The notes: generated by a model not told the origin, from the sequence alone. Shown: positions 9,677 through 18,920, counted from the stretch's first letter. The stretch is DNA of 64,000 nucleotides from JAKFDI01 sp044508835 (GCA_044508835.1 JBIQHD010000005.1:1-64000), one strand, 5' to 3'. Program-made: numbers and translations.

Positions 9677-10579
9677 TCAATGCGCGTACGAGCGCAGCAT
9701 CAGCCCCCGCAGCCAGCGGTTGGCCGCGTCGTTGTCCGTGCTCGCGTGCCAGTACAGGTAGGCGTCCATCGGCGCGAGCGGCGCGGGAAACGGCAGCACC
9801 TGGTTGCCGAACTGGCGGCTCGCCAGGTGGGCGTAGCTCTCCGGCATGGTCAGCAGCAGGTCGGTCTGCGACACCGTGCGGCACGCCGCGAAGTAGAACT
9901 GGCAGCGCAGCGCGACGCGCCGCTGCAGCCCCTGCCGGTGCAGCTCGACGTCCTCGAAGCCGGGCCCGACGCGCCGCGAACTGACGAGGATGTGCCGCTC
10001 GGCGAGGTACCCGTCCATGTCGAGCCGGCCCCGCACCCGCGGATGGTCGCCCCGCGCCACCACCGCCATGCCGTCCATGCCGATCCGGGTGAACTTGACC
10101 GACGCCGGCACGGGCAGCAGCACGTCCACCGCCACGTCGAGCGTGCCGGCCGCGAGCTCGCCTTCGAGGTTGCGGCGGTTCGCCCGCACCGTGGACAGGT
10201 CCACCGCGGGCGCCTCCGCCGCCAGCGACTGCATCAGCCGCGGCATCACCGTCGATTCCATGTAGTCGCGCAGCCCCACCACGAAGCGCCGCCTGGCCGC
10301 CGCGGGCTCGAAGTGCTGCGTGTCGTTGAGCAGGGTGCCCAGCCGCTGCAGCGAGTCGCGCAGCGGATCGATCATGCGCTTGGTGAGCGCGGTGGGCACC
10401 ATCCGGTGGCCCTGGCGCTCGAACAGCGGGTCGTCGAAGAGCTCGCGCAGCCGCCCCAGCGCATGGCTGATGGCCGGCTGCGTGAGGTGCAGCTTCTCGG
10501 CCGCCCTGGTGATGCCGCCCTCGGTGTAGATGGTGTCGAGCACCACCAGCAGATTCAGATCGACCCGGGAGATATGCAT
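9677..10579 (-). CDS. LysR-family transcriptional regulator
   Basis: A 300-residue LTTR with an N-terminal winged helix (DLNLLVVLDTIYTEGGITR then AAEKLHLTQPAISHALGRLR, residues ~6-60) and a C-terminal effector domain, the usual length. It is divergent from the phosphotransferase-like gene at 10713, with 133 bp between. It may control that gene or the upstream transporter operon, whose promoter lies about 350 bp beyond its 3' end; this is inference. Effector unknown, plausibly the acid or acyl-CoA handled by the operon. Confidence 0.93.
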   Translation of the reverse strand: MHISRVDLNLLVVLDTIYTEGGITRAAEKLHLTQPAISHALGRLRELFDDPLFERQGHRMVPTALTKRMIDPLRDSLQRLGTLLNDTQHFEPAAARRRFVVGLRDYMESTVMPRLMQSLAAEAPAVDLSTVRANRRNLEGELAAGTLDVAVDVLLPVPASVKFTRIGMDGMAVVARGDHPRVRGRLDMDGYLAERHILVSSRRVGPGFEDVELHRQGLQRRVALRCQFYFAACRTVSQTDLLLTMPESYAHLASRQFGNQVLPFPAPLAPMDAYLYWHASTDNDAANRWLRGLMLRSYAH

Positions 10580-10712
10580 CGGCTGTATCCGGCTCCATTC
10601 CGAGCATTCATTGGCCGGCGCCTGCCGCTGCCCCTACGCTCGCCCTTCCGCCCGAACGTCGATGATGCGCCGCCGGCGCCGCGCCGGATTTCACCTAGGA
10701 GACAGGAGCCCC
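10580..10712. promoter_or_regulatory. Divergent promoter region, LysR / phosphotransferase
   Basis: This 133-bp gap separates divergent starts and so must hold both promoters. A ribosome site (AGGAGACAGGAG) precedes the plus-strand ATG. I could not place a confident -35/-10 or LysR box. Confidence 0.4.
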
Positions 10713-11795
10713 ATGACCGCTGCGTCCGACGAACGATTCACCGGCACGGCCCCGGTGCAGGCGCGGCACGGCTTCGACGCGGCCGCGCTGCAGGGCTGGT
10801 TCGAGCGCCACGTCGACGCGCGCGTGGGCCCGCTGCGCGTGGCGCAGTTCCGCGGCGGGCAGTCGAACCCGACCTTCCTCGTCGAAGACGGCACGCGCCG
10901 CTACGTGGTGCGCCGCAAGCCGCCCGGCGAGCTGCTGCCCTCGGCCCACGCGGTGGAGCGCGAGTTCCGCGTGATGCGGGCGCTGCAGGGCCGCGGCGTG
11001 CCGGTGCCGCAGGTGCATGCGCTGTGCGAGGACGACGCGGTGATCGGCAGCGCCTTCTACGTCATGGCCTACGTCGACGGCCGCGTGCTGTGGGACCCGA
11101 AGCTGCCCGGGCTCGCCGCCGGCGAGCGCGTGCGCATCTACGACGAGATGAACCGCGTGCTCGCCGCGCTGCACGACGTGGACGCGGCGCAGGCCGGGCT
11201 CGCCGACTACGGCCGCCCCGGCAACTACGTCGCCCGGCAGGTGGCGCGCTGGACGCGCCAGTACCGCGCCAGCGAGACCGAGCACGTCGAGGCGATGGAG
11301 CGGCTCATCGAGTGGCTGCCCGCGCACGTGCCCGACACCGCCGGCACGGCCATCGTCCACGGCGACTACCGCCTCGACAACCTCGTCTTCGCGCACGACG
11401 AGCCGCGCCTCGTCGCGGTGCTCGACTGGGAACTGTCGACGCTCGGCGACCCGATCGCCGACTTCGCCTACCACTGCATGGCCTGGCACCTGCCGCCGCC
11501 GTTCCGCGGCCTCGGCGACCTGGACGCGCGGGGCCTGGCCCGCGAGTCGCTGCCGGACGAGGCCGCGTACCTGCGCGACTACTGCGAGCGCCGCGGCGTG
11601 CCGCCCGTGCCCGCCGCGCACTGGAACTTCTACATGGCCTTCAACCTGTTCCGCGCGGCCGGCATCGCCCAGGGCATCATGGGCCGCGCCCTCGCCGGCA
11701 ACGCCTCCAGCCCGCATGCCCTCGAGGCCGGCCGCCAGGCGCGGCAGCTCGCCGAGCTCGGCTGGCAGCAGGCCCGGCGCGCCGGCGCAGGCTAG
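10713..11795 (+). CDS. Phosphotransferase-family (APH/ACAD10-like) protein
   Basis: A 360-residue kinase-fold protein. Seen: FRGGQSNPTFLV (nucleotide-loop region), the lysine in VVRRKPPG, the catalytic loop HGDYRLDNLVF, and the metal-binding LDWELSTLGDPIADFAY. This pattern fits the aminoglycoside-phosphotransferase-like family that travels with acyl-CoA dehydrogenase genes (the N-terminal part of animal ACAD10/11 is related). Its likely role is phosphorylation of a hydroxylated acyl-CoA or similar intermediate rather than antibiotic resistance (inference from family and neighbourhood). AGGAG precedes the ATG. Confidence 0.88.
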   Translation: MTAASDERFTGTAPVQARHGFDAAALQGWFERHVDARVGPLRVAQFRGGQSNPTFLVEDGTRRYVVRRKPPGELLPSAHAVEREFRVMRALQGRGVPVPQVHALCEDDAVIGSAFYVMAYVDGRVLWDPKLPGLAAGERVRIYDEMNRVLAALHDVDAAQAGLADYGRPGNYVARQVARWTRQYRASETEHVEAMERLIEWLPAHVPDTAGTAIVHGDYRLDNLVFAHDEPRLVAVLDWELSTLGDPIADFAYHCMAWHLPPPFRGLGDLDARGLARESLPDEAAYLRDYCERRGVPPVPAAHWNFYMAFNLFRAAGIAQGIMGRALAGNASSPHALEAGRQARQLAELGWQQARRAGAG

Positions 11796-11804
11796 GGCCT
11801 GCCC

Positions 11805-12584
11805 GTGCAGCCCGCCGCTTCCGCCGCCCCCGCGCTGCGCGGCGTGAGCCTCGTGGTGCCGCGGCTCGACCCCGCCGCGCACCGGCTGCAGCGGCTGCTC
11901 GGCCTGCCCGCCGCGCACCGCGACCCGCGCACCGAGCCCTGGGGCATCGAGAGCCTGCGGCTGCCGCTGGCCGCGGGCGCGCTGGAAGTCTGCGCGCCCC
12001 TCCGGCCGGACGCCGACGCGGCCGCGCAGCGCCTGCTCGCGCGGCACCCGGACGGCGCTGCGTTCGCGCTGGCCTTCGCCTGCGACGACGTCCAGGCGCG
12101 CCGGCGCCACGCCGAGCGGCTGGGCGTGCGCGTCGTCGCCGACGTCGACGAGGCCGGCCTGCGGCGGCTGCAGCTGCACCCGCGCGACTGCGGCGGCTGC
12201 ATGCTCCAGTTCGACGGCACGGCCGCGCCCGCGGCGCCAGGCGGCACGCCGGCCGCCGCCATCGCCGCGGTGGAGCTGCGCACGCAGGCGCCGCTGCGCG
12301 TGGCCGGGCAATGGGCCGCGCTCACGCACATGCGCGTCTCGCGCCGGCCGGGCCAAGTGGCGCTGGCCGCGGCCGCGGGCGTCGAGATCCGCATCGCCCC
12401 GCCGGACGAGGCCCTGCCCGACGGCCTGGCGGCGATCGACCTGGCGGTGCCCGACGCACCGGCCGTGCTGGCGCGCGCCGCCCACCTCGGCCTGGCGCAC
12501 GACTGCAGCGCCCGCACGGTCGACGTCGCGGGCCTGCGCCTTCGCCTCGTGCCGATCCGAGGCGCCGGAAAGAGCGAGGGTTAA
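11805..12584 (+). CDS. VOC (glyoxalase-fold) family protein
   Basis: A 259-residue protein starting with GTG 9 bp after the phosphotransferase gene, so probably co-transcribed. The N-terminal pattern (LRGVSLVVPRLDPAAHRLQRLLGL, then FALAFACDDVQARRRHAERLGVRVV) fits a glyoxalase/VOC-like domain, with a weaker second domain in the C-terminal half (AAIAAVELRTQAPL). Metal ligands are not obvious. A metal-dependent lyase, isomerase or dioxygenase role is possible but unassigned; resemblance to the PF13468 type is a guess. Confidence 0.65.
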   Translation: MQPAASAAPALRGVSLVVPRLDPAAHRLQRLLGLPAAHRDPRTEPWGIESLRLPLAAGALEVCAPLRPDADAAAQRLLARHPDGAAFALAFACDDVQARRRHAERLGVRVVADVDEAGLRRLQLHPRDCGGCMLQFDGTAAPAAPGGTPAAAIAAVELRTQAPLRVAGQWAALTHMRVSRRPGQVALAAAAGVEIRIAPPDEALPDGLAAIDLAVPDAPAVLARAAHLGLAHDCSARTVDVAGLRLRLVPIRGAGKSEG

Positions 12585-12999
12585 GATACCGTCCGTAACG
12601 AGTTCGGCACACCGCCGTGCTCGCGACACCGCGGACCGAGCCCCGCACGATCCGCCGGACGCCTCCGACCGAGGCGTTCTCCTTCCCGCAGCCGCAGCCC
12701 GCGCCTGAGCGCCGGCGCCGCGGCTGCCGCGCCGGCGCGGCGCGCATCGCCTTCCCTGCAAGGCGGCTTGTCGACAGCGCCTCCCTCGCCCCATCGGGCA
12801 CCGAAGACGCACCGTCGCGCGCCGAACAACTTCGCCCCGCGGCATCGCCGCCCGCCCGCATCGGGCCGGCGCCGCCACGGATCCCCGCATCCGCGTCGCT
12901 GTCTGCGCGCCCGCGCACGGGCATCGACACGGCTTGCACGGCCGGCAGTCATTGCGCTGCCGTCCGCGCTTCCTTCACCCACTCACACGGAGAAACGCA
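12585..12999. other. 415-bp region upstream of the porin gene
   Basis: No supported gene. Short open frames here have no family resemblance. The region should contain the porin promoter and 5' leader; GGAGAAAC just before 13000 acts as the ribosome site. I see no clear sigma-70 hexamers. Confidence 0.4.
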
Positions 13000-13977
13000 A
13001 TGAAGAACCGCTCGATCCCCCTCGCCGCCGGCGCCGCACTCCTCGGCCTGGCCGCTTCCGCCCATGCCCAGTCGAACGTGACCGTCAGCGGCTTCATCGA
13101 CGCCGGCGTCTACCGCAACTTCGACAGGACGAAGAACGTGGGCACGATCCAGCGCAGCCATCTGGCGTTCTCGGGCGGCGAGGACCTGGGCGGCGGCATG
13201 GCCGCCACCTTCCGCCTCAGCCACCGCTTCGACGTGGAGTCGGGCGGCATCGAAAGCGGCGGCAAGCCGTTCTGGCACGACGAGGCGACGGTCGGCCTGA
13301 AGGGCGGCTTCGGCCACCTGCGCCTGGGCCGCGCGCTGAGCGCGATCTGGAGCCAGGACTGGGCCTTCGACCCCTGGAGCAACTTCAACCGCATCGCCTC
13401 GCCGGCATGGCAGTTCTGGCACTACTACGCGCCGACCGACCGGGTGAGCAACGGCGGCGCCGCCGAGTACGGCCGCGTGGACAGCGGCCTCTTCTACGAC
13501 TCGCCCAGCTTCGGCGGCGTCACGCTGCACCTCAGCGGCAGCCCGCAGCGCACCGCGGCGCCGGGCAACGGCCACAGCCGCGCCGGCTCGCTGGTCTACG
13601 CGAACGGGGCCGCGGGCGCGATGCTCGGCGTCGAGCGCAACGGCAGCGGCGACCGCGACGTGTTCCTCGCCGGCAAGTACGGTTTCGGCGCGCTGACGCT
13701 GATGGGCGCCTACAACGAGAGCCGCCAGAACGGCACGGGCAACGAGGCCAGGGTCGCCAGCATCGGCGCCGCGTACGCGATGGGCGCCACCACGCTCAAG
13801 GCCAGCTACGCCCGGCTGGACCTGAACCACAGCGGCGACGACCGCGACTTCGTCGGCCTGGGCGCCGACTACGCGCTGTCCAAGCGCACGACGGTGTACG
13901 CGAGCCTCGGCCACATCCGCCCCGAAGCCGCCTCGTCGCAGACGGCCTATGGCGTGGGCATCGCGCACGCCTTCTAG
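13000..13977 (+). CDS. Gram-negative porin (Bordetella/Comamonas type)
   Basis: A 325-residue outer-membrane trimeric porin for passive entry of small hydrophilic solutes. The signal peptide MKNRSIPLAAGAALLGLAASAHAQ is followed by SNVTVSGFIDAGVYRNFD, the typical first strand of the porin_4 family. Alternating beta-strands run to the C-terminal AYGVGIAHAF, ending in the Phe needed by the Bam machinery. The ATG at 13000 is picked because it begins the signal peptide and follows CGGAGAAA. It is single; the next genes are a separate betaine operon. Confidence 0.93.
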   Translation: MKNRSIPLAAGAALLGLAASAHAQSNVTVSGFIDAGVYRNFDRTKNVGTIQRSHLAFSGGEDLGGGMAATFRLSHRFDVESGGIESGGKPFWHDEATVGLKGGFGHLRLGRALSAIWSQDWAFDPWSNFNRIASPAWQFWHYYAPTDRVSNGGAAEYGRVDSGLFYDSPSFGGVTLHLSGSPQRTAAPGNGHSRAGSLVYANGAAGAMLGVERNGSGDRDVFLAGKYGFGALTLMGAYNESRQNGTGNEARVASIGAAYAMGATTLKASYARLDLNHSGDDRDFVGLGADYALSKRTTVYASLGHIRPEAASSQTAYGVGIAHAF

Positions 13978-14004
13978 GCCCTCGACGCCGGTCGACCGTC
14001 GTGG

Positions 14005-14034
14005 TTGACCGGCATCAGACGCGAAAGTTATACT
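14005..14034 (+). promoter_or_regulatory. Sigma-70-like promoter of the proVWX operon
   Basis: TTGACC (14005-14010) and TATACT (14029-14034) are separated by 18 bp, close to consensus and rare in so GC-rich a background. Transcription would start near 14041, leaving a leader of about 330 bases before proV. Nothing coding is evident between 13978 and 14374 apart from this and the adjacent palindrome. Confidence 0.7.
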
Positions 14035-14049
14035 TACACCCCTTTCAAC

Positions 14050-14070
14050 GGCCAACAATGCATGTTGGCC
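14050..14070. promoter_or_regulatory. Perfect 8-bp inverted repeat just downstream of the proVWX promoter
   Basis: GGCCAACA (14050-14057) and TGTTGGCC (14063-14070) flank ATGCA. It begins about 10 bases after the inferred transcription start, where a bound repressor would block transcription or a hairpin would cap the leader. Which regulator binds, if any, is unknown. Confidence 0.6.
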
Positions 14071-14374
14071 TCCCTGGCGCTACTCGCGGATCCACGGCGG
14101 TCCCGTCGCGGCGCAGGGCTTCAATGCCGGGCCTTGTCCGGCGCCGGCCGGTTCTCCGGCCCCCATTGCCACGTCACGCTCGTCCAGGCGGCCCCCTCGA
14201 CCAGGCCCGCCGCCCTGCGAACGAAGCGCCCGGCGGCACTGGTGTCGTCTCCCACGTCGTCTTCAGTGTCCACGGGCCGCCCTTCGGGATGGCGCGCCGC
14301 CGTTTGCCGCGCCGCCGCCGGGGGGCCGGTGGCCTGGTGCCGTCAGACCGACCCCAACCAGGAGCGCAGCCCGC

Positions 14375-15574
14375 ATGGCCAAAGGAATCCTCGTCGACCA
14401 CGTGTTCAAGGTCTTCGGCGACCAGCCCGAGCAGGCCCTCGCCCTCGCCCGCCAGGGCCTGGGCAAGAACGAGATCCTCGCCAGGACCGGCCAGTCGATC
14501 GGCGTCTTCGACGCCAGCTTCGACATCCGGGCGGGCGAGATCTTCGTCATCATGGGCCTGTCGGGCTCGGGCAAGTCGACGCTGGTGCGCCTGCTCAACC
14601 GGCTGATCGAGCCCACCGCCGGGCGCATCGTCATCGACGGCCACGACATCAACGGCCACTCCGACGCCAAGCTGCGCGCGCTGCGGCGCAAGGACATCAG
14701 CATGGTGTTCCAGTCGTTCGCGCTGATGCCGCACATGACGGTGCGCGACAACACCGCGTTCGGGCTCGAACTGGCCGGCGTGGGCCGGCAGGCGCGGCTC
14801 GAGCAGGCCGACCTCGCGCTGGAGCAGGTGGGCCTGGCCGGCTGGGGCGACAGCTACCCCGACGAGCTCTCCGGCGGCATGCAGCAGCGCGTGGGCCTCG
14901 CACGCGCGCTCGCCTCGGACCCCTCGGTGCTGCTGATGGACGAGGCCTTCTCGGCGCTCGACCCCATCATCCGCACCGAGATGCAGAGCGAGCTGCTGCG
15001 GCTGCAGCAGGTGCAGCGCCGCACCATCGTCTTCATCTCGCACGACCTCGACGAGGCCATGCGCATCGGCGACCGCATCGCCATCATGAAGGACGGCCAC
15101 GTCGTGCAGGTGGGCACGCCCGAGGAGATCCTGCGCCACCCCGCCGACGACTACGTGCGCAGCTTCGTGCGCGGCGTGGACGCCACCGCGGTGTTCAAGG
15201 CGGGCGACATCGCGCGCAAGCGGTCGATCGTCGTCGAGCGGGACCCGGATCGCGGCTGCCGCGCGGCGCTCAAGACGCTGGAGGACGAAGACCGCGACTA
15301 CGCCTACGTGGTGTGCCCGCAGCAGAAGTTCCTGGGTATCGCTTCGGCCGATTCGCTGCGCAGCGCGCTCGCCGACCACGTCGGGCCGCTCGGCCTCTCG
15401 CATGCCTTCCTGCCCGACGTGAAGCCCATCGCCGCCACCGATGCGGTGGGCGATCTCTTCGGCCAGGTGGCGCAGTCGCCCTACCCGGTGCCGGTGGTGG
15501 ACGACGACGGCCGCTACCGCGGTGCGATCAGCAAGAACACCCTGCTCAAGTTCCTAGACAAGGGTTCCGCATGA
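14375..15574 (+). CDS. proV: Glycine betaine/proline ABC transporter ATP-binding protein ProV
   Basis: A 399-residue ATPase of the osmoprotectant importer. The ProV-type N-terminal extension (GDQPEQALALARQGLGKNEIL) precedes Walker A GLSGSGKST; the signature is LSGGMQQRVGLARAL and Walker B LLMDEAFSALDP. The C-terminal third (~280-399) is a tandem CBS region, used in related transporters to sense ionic strength. It fits the usual ProV length of about 400. AGGAG precedes the ATG. First of a proV-proW-proX operon. Confidence 0.95.
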   Translation: MAKGILVDHVFKVFGDQPEQALALARQGLGKNEILARTGQSIGVFDASFDIRAGEIFVIMGLSGSGKSTLVRLLNRLIEPTAGRIVIDGHDINGHSDAKLRALRRKDISMVFQSFALMPHMTVRDNTAFGLELAGVGRQARLEQADLALEQVGLAGWGDSYPDELSGGMQQRVGLARALASDPSVLLMDEAFSALDPIIRTEMQSELLRLQQVQRRTIVFISHDLDEAMRIGDRIAIMKDGHVVQVGTPEEILRHPADDYVRSFVRGVDATAVFKAGDIARKRSIVVERDPDRGCRAALKTLEDEDRDYAYVVCPQQKFLGIASADSLRSALADHVGPLGLSHAFLPDVKPIAATDAVGDLFGQVAQSPYPVPVVDDDGRYRGAISKNTLLKFLDKGSA

Positions 15575-15617
15575 GCTGCGCGCTGCGCGGACCGCGAGCT
15601 TCCAGGAAGGACCAGCC

Positions 15618-16811
15618 ATGAACGACCAGATCACCGACTTGATCCAGGCAACGCCGCCCGAGCCGACGCCATGGGACGTGCCTGCGGCGCCCGTTGTGCC
15701 CGCCAGCGATGCCGAAGCGGCGAGCGACGCCCCGTCCGCCTGGGGCGCCATGCCGGCCGACGCCGCCCCGAGCGACGACTGGCTCGGCACGTCGGCCGAT
15801 GCCGCCGCCGGCACCGACCCGTCGGCTGCGGCCGACGGCTTCCAGCTGCATCAGCTGTGGGACGGCAGCCTGCCCGTCGACGACTGGATCAATGCCGGCC
15901 TCGACTGGACGGTGCTGCATTTCCGCCCGTTCTTCCAGAGCGTGCGCGCGCCGATCGATGCGACGCTCGGCCACGTCGAAGGCGCGCTGATGAGCGTGCC
16001 GGCGCCGGTGATGATCGTGCTGCTGGGCCTGCTCGCCTGGCAGCTCGCCGGCCGGGCGCTGGCCATCGGCAGCGTGATCTCGCTGCTGCTGGTGGCAATG
16101 CTGGGCATCTGGCCGGAGGCGATGGTCACGCTGTCGCTGGTGCTGACCTCGCTGATGTTCTGCCTCGTGATCGGGCTGCCGCTGGGCATCCTGCTGGCCA
16201 ACAGCGACCGGGCCGAGCGCATCATGCGGCCCCTGCTGGACGCGATGCAGACCACGCCGGCCTTCGTGTACCTGGTGCCGGTGGTGATGCTGTTCGGCAT
16301 CGGCAACGTGCCGGGCACCATCGTCACCATCATCTTCGCGCTGCCGCCGCTGGTGCGGCTCACGAGCCTGGGCATCCGCCAGGTGCGCCCCGACCTGATC
16401 GAGGCCGCGCGCGCCTACGGCGCCTCGCCGTGGCAGCTGCTCGCCAAGGTGCAGTTGCCGCTGTCCATGCCGTCCATCATGGCCGGCGTCAACCAGACGC
16501 TGATGCTGTCGCTGTCGATGGTGGTGATCGCCTCGATGATCGCCGTCGGCGGCCTCGGCCAGATGGTGCTGCGCGGCATCGGCCGCCTCGACATGGGGCT
16601 GGCAACGGTCGGCGGGCTGGGCATCGTGCTGCTGGCCATCGTGCTCGACCGCATCACGCAATCGATGGGCCGCCCGCGCCGCGGCGTGCGCCACTGGTAC
16701 CAGACCGGGCCGGTCGGCCTGGCGCTGCGCCTGCTGCGGCGCTCACGCAAGGCGACGGCGCCGAAGGAATCGCCCAGGGGCGCCTCGCCCGCCGCGACGC
16801 GCGCTCATTGA
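15618..16811 (+). CDS. proW: Glycine betaine/proline ABC transporter permease ProW
   Basis: A 397-residue inner-membrane permease. The first ~75 residues are an Ala/Pro/Asp-rich tail, longer than in E. coli ProW. Membrane segments run from about 125 to 345, with the EAA-type loop EAARAYGASPWQLLAKVQLPL for contact with ProV. The sequence QTTPAFVYLVPVVMLFGIGNVPG is diagnostic for the ProW family. It follows proV by 43 bp. Confidence 0.95.
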   Translation: MNDQITDLIQATPPEPTPWDVPAAPVVPASDAEAASDAPSAWGAMPADAAPSDDWLGTSADAAAGTDPSAAADGFQLHQLWDGSLPVDDWINAGLDWTVLHFRPFFQSVRAPIDATLGHVEGALMSVPAPVMIVLLGLLAWQLAGRALAIGSVISLLLVAMLGIWPEAMVTLSLVLTSLMFCLVIGLPLGILLANSDRAERIMRPLLDAMQTTPAFVYLVPVVMLFGIGNVPGTIVTIIFALPPLVRLTSLGIRQVRPDLIEAARAYGASPWQLLAKVQLPLSMPSIMAGVNQTLMLSLSMVVIASMIAVGGLGQMVLRGIGRLDMGLATVGGLGIVLLAIVLDRITQSMGRPRRGVRHWYQTGPVGLALRLLRRSRKATAPKESPRGASPAATRAH

Positions 16812-16866
16812 GAAGCCGAGCCGCGTCATCCAACGCTTTCCCACTACCACGAAAGGCAACATCCGC

Positions 16867-17889
16867 ATGAGCTTCACACGATCCACGCCCCGATTCGCCA
16901 CGCTGTTCGGCGCCGGCCTGCTCGCATGCGCCCTGAGTGCCCCGACGTTCGCTCAGGACAAGCCCGGCCAAGGCATCGAAGTCCAGCCGCTGAAGAGCTC
17001 CATCGCCGAAGAGACCTTCCAGACCCTGCTGGTGTCGCGCGCGCTCGAGAAGCTGGGCTACGACGTGAAGCCGATCAAGGAGGTCGAGTACCCGACGGCG
17101 CACATCGCGATTGCCAACGGCGACGCCACCTTCATGGCCGACCACTGGAACCCGCTGCACGCCGACTACTACAAGAACGCCGGCGGCGACGCCAAGCTCT
17201 CGCGCAAGGGCGTCTACTCCACCGGCGCGGCCCAGGGCTACCTGATCGACAAGAAGACGGCCGATGCGCACGGCATCAAGAGCATCGACCAGCTGCGCGA
17301 TCCGAAGATCGCCAAGCTGTTCGACACCGACGGCGACGGCAAGGCCGACCTGACGGGCTGCACCCCGGGCTGGGGCTGCGAGGCGGTGATCGAACACCAT
17401 CTCAGCGCCTACAAGCTGCGCGACCACGTGACGCACGTGCAGGGCGCCTACGCGGCGCTGATGGCCGACACCATCACCCGCTACAAGGAAGGCAAGCCGA
17501 TCTTCTACTACACGTGGACGCCGTACTGGGTGAGCGGCGTGCTGCGCCCGGGCAAGGACGTGACGTGGCTGGAAGTGCCGTTCTCCTCGCTGCCCGGCGA
17601 GCAGAAGGGCCTGGACACCAAGCTGCCCAACGGCAAGAACTACGGCTTCGTGCTGAACAACCAGCACATCCTCGCGAACAAGAAGTTCGTGCAGGAGAAC
17701 CCTGCCGCGGGCAAGCTGTTCGAGATCATGCGTCTGCCGGTGGCCGACATCAACGCGCAGAACCTGCGCATGCGCGACGGCGAGAACAAGATCGCGGACA
17801 TCGAGCGCCACACCGACGGCTGGATCAAGGGCCACCAGAAGACCTTCGACGGCTGGATCGCGCAGGCGCTGAAGGCAGCCGGCAAGTAG
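16867..17889 (+). CDS. proX: Glycine betaine/proline-binding periplasmic protein ProX
   Basis: A 340-residue binding protein with a signal peptide (about 1-30, ALSAPTFAQ). Trp-containing ligand segments typical of betaine-binding ProX are present: MADHWNPLHADYY, CTPGWGCEAVIEHH and YTWTPYWVSG, consistent with a cation-pi box for quaternary ammonium groups. Last gene of the operon, followed 41 bp later by an intrinsic terminator. The choice between betaine, proline betaine and choline as preferred ligand cannot be made from sequence alone. Confidence 0.94.
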   Translation: MSFTRSTPRFATLFGAGLLACALSAPTFAQDKPGQGIEVQPLKSSIAEETFQTLLVSRALEKLGYDVKPIKEVEYPTAHIAIANGDATFMADHWNPLHADYYKNAGGDAKLSRKGVYSTGAAQGYLIDKKTADAHGIKSIDQLRDPKIAKLFDTDGDGKADLTGCTPGWGCEAVIEHHLSAYKLRDHVTHVQGAYAALMADTITRYKEGKPIFYYTWTPYWVSGVLRPGKDVTWLEVPFSSLPGEQKGLDTKLPNGKNYGFVLNNQHILANKKFVQENPAAGKLFEIMRLPVADINAQNLRMRDGENKIADIERHTDGWIKGHQKTFDGWIAQALKAAGK

Positions 17890-17930
17890 TCGCGCGTTGC
17901 GTCGCGGGCCGCGCCCCGCGATTCGATCGA

Positions 17931-17967
17931 GCCGGCCACCGTGTCCGCGGTGGCCGGCTTTTCTTTT
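17931..17967 (+). terminator. Intrinsic terminator of proVWX
   Basis: Perfect 10-bp arms GCCGGCCACC (17931-17940) and GGTGGCCGGC (17949-17958) with an 8-nt loop, followed by TTTTCTTTT. There is no T-run on the other strand, so it serves the plus-strand operon only. Confidence 0.92.
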
Positions 17968-17978
17968 CCCGGGCGCGC

Positions 17979-18905
17979 CTACTTCGCCTGCCGGGCGGCC
18001 ACGACCTGCGCCAGCGTCGCCTGGAACGCCGCGCTCTCCGCGGGCACCAGCCGCCCCTTCACGGTGTACAGCCCGATCGGCCCGGGCGACGAGCGCAGCG
18101 CCACGCGCAGGCGCACCAGCCCGTCGCCGGACGGCGGCGACAGCGCGCTCTTGCCGAGCAGCCCGAGGCGGCGCCCGTCGTACAGCAGCTGGCGCACGGC
18201 CAGGGGCGAGGCGCATTCGATGACGTCCTCGGGCAGGGGCAGGCCCTGGAACAGCTCGGCGAAGTGCGGGTACAGCGACGAGGTGCGGATCGGCGCCACC
18301 CACGGGCAGCCGCGCAGCTGCTCGGCCGCCACCTCGCGCCGGCGCGCGAGCGGATGCGCCTTGGCGGCCATGACGGACAGCGGCTCGTCGAGCAGCCGGC
18401 GGTAGGCCAGCGGCGGCTGCGCGAGCAGCGGGTCGTAGCGCGCGACCGCCACGTCGAGTTCGCCATCGAGCAGCAGCGGCAGCAGCGCATCCAGCGTGCC
18501 CTGGTGCAATCGGATGTCGCCGGTAGGCCGCTCGCGCTTGCACCGCTGCACCGCCTCGATGACCACCGGCGGCACGGTGGGCAGCGTGCCCACGCGCAGC
18601 GGGCCGGGCCGCTCGCGCTCGGTGCCGAGCGCGCGGCGCACGAGCTGCTCCTCCGCGCACACCATCCTCGCGAAGCGCAGCACCTGCGCCGCCGCCGGCA
18701 GCACGCGCACGCCGTGCCGCCCGCGGTCGAACAGCGGCCGGCCGAAGCGCCCTTCCAGTTCCGCCAGCAGGCGCGAGGCCGCCGGCTGCGTCATCGCCAG
18801 CGCCTCGGCGGCGCGGCCGAGATGGCGCTGCTCGGCCAGGGCGATCAGCAGGCGCAGGTGCCGCAGCTTGAGCTGGTCGAAGGCCCGCGGGCCGAAAATT
18901 TCCAT
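17979..18905 (-). CDS. LysR-family transcriptional regulator
   Basis: A 308-residue LTTR: helix-turn-helix in the first 65 residues (LRHLRLLIALAEQRHLGRAA then LAMTQPAASRLLAELEGRFG), then the effector domain. Divergent from the Bug-protein and sulfatase genes, which it likely controls. The ATG at 18905 starts MEIFGPRAFDQLK; an ATG at 18929 would add eight residues and is possible. The frame beyond that is not family-like. Effector unknown. Confidence 0.9.
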   Translation of the reverse strand: MEIFGPRAFDQLKLRHLRLLIALAEQRHLGRAAEALAMTQPAASRLLAELEGRFGRPLFDRGRHGVRVLPAAAQVLRFARMVCAEEQLVRRALGTERERPGPLRVGTLPTVPPVVIEAVQRCKRERPTGDIRLHQGTLDALLPLLLDGELDVAVARYDPLLAQPPLAYRRLLDEPLSVMAAKAHPLARRREVAAEQLRGCPWVAPIRTSSLYPHFAELFQGLPLPEDVIECASPLAVRQLLYDGRRLGLLGKSALSPPSGDGLVRLRVALRSSPGPIGLYTVKGRLVPAESAAFQATLAQVVAARQAK

Positions 18906-18920
18906 ACCAGAAATGATATG
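18898..18920. promoter_or_regulatory. Possible LysR-box in the divergent region
   Basis: ATTTC (18898-18902) and GAAAT (18910-18914) form an inverted repeat, overlapped by CATA/TATG (18903-18906 and 18917-18920). Both have LTTR-like dyad spacing. The site covers the regulator's start codon, which would suit autorepression. Low confidence. Confidence 0.35.

Noticed and set aside
10713..11795. Aminoglycoside resistance gene
   Set aside because: The fold motifs match APH in general, but the neighbourhood and the GGQSNPT start fit the ACAD-associated phosphotransferase group, not resistance enzymes.
12585..12999. Small gene in the gap before the porin
   Set aside because: The open frames lack a ribosome site and any resemblance to a known family; composition matches non-coding sequence.
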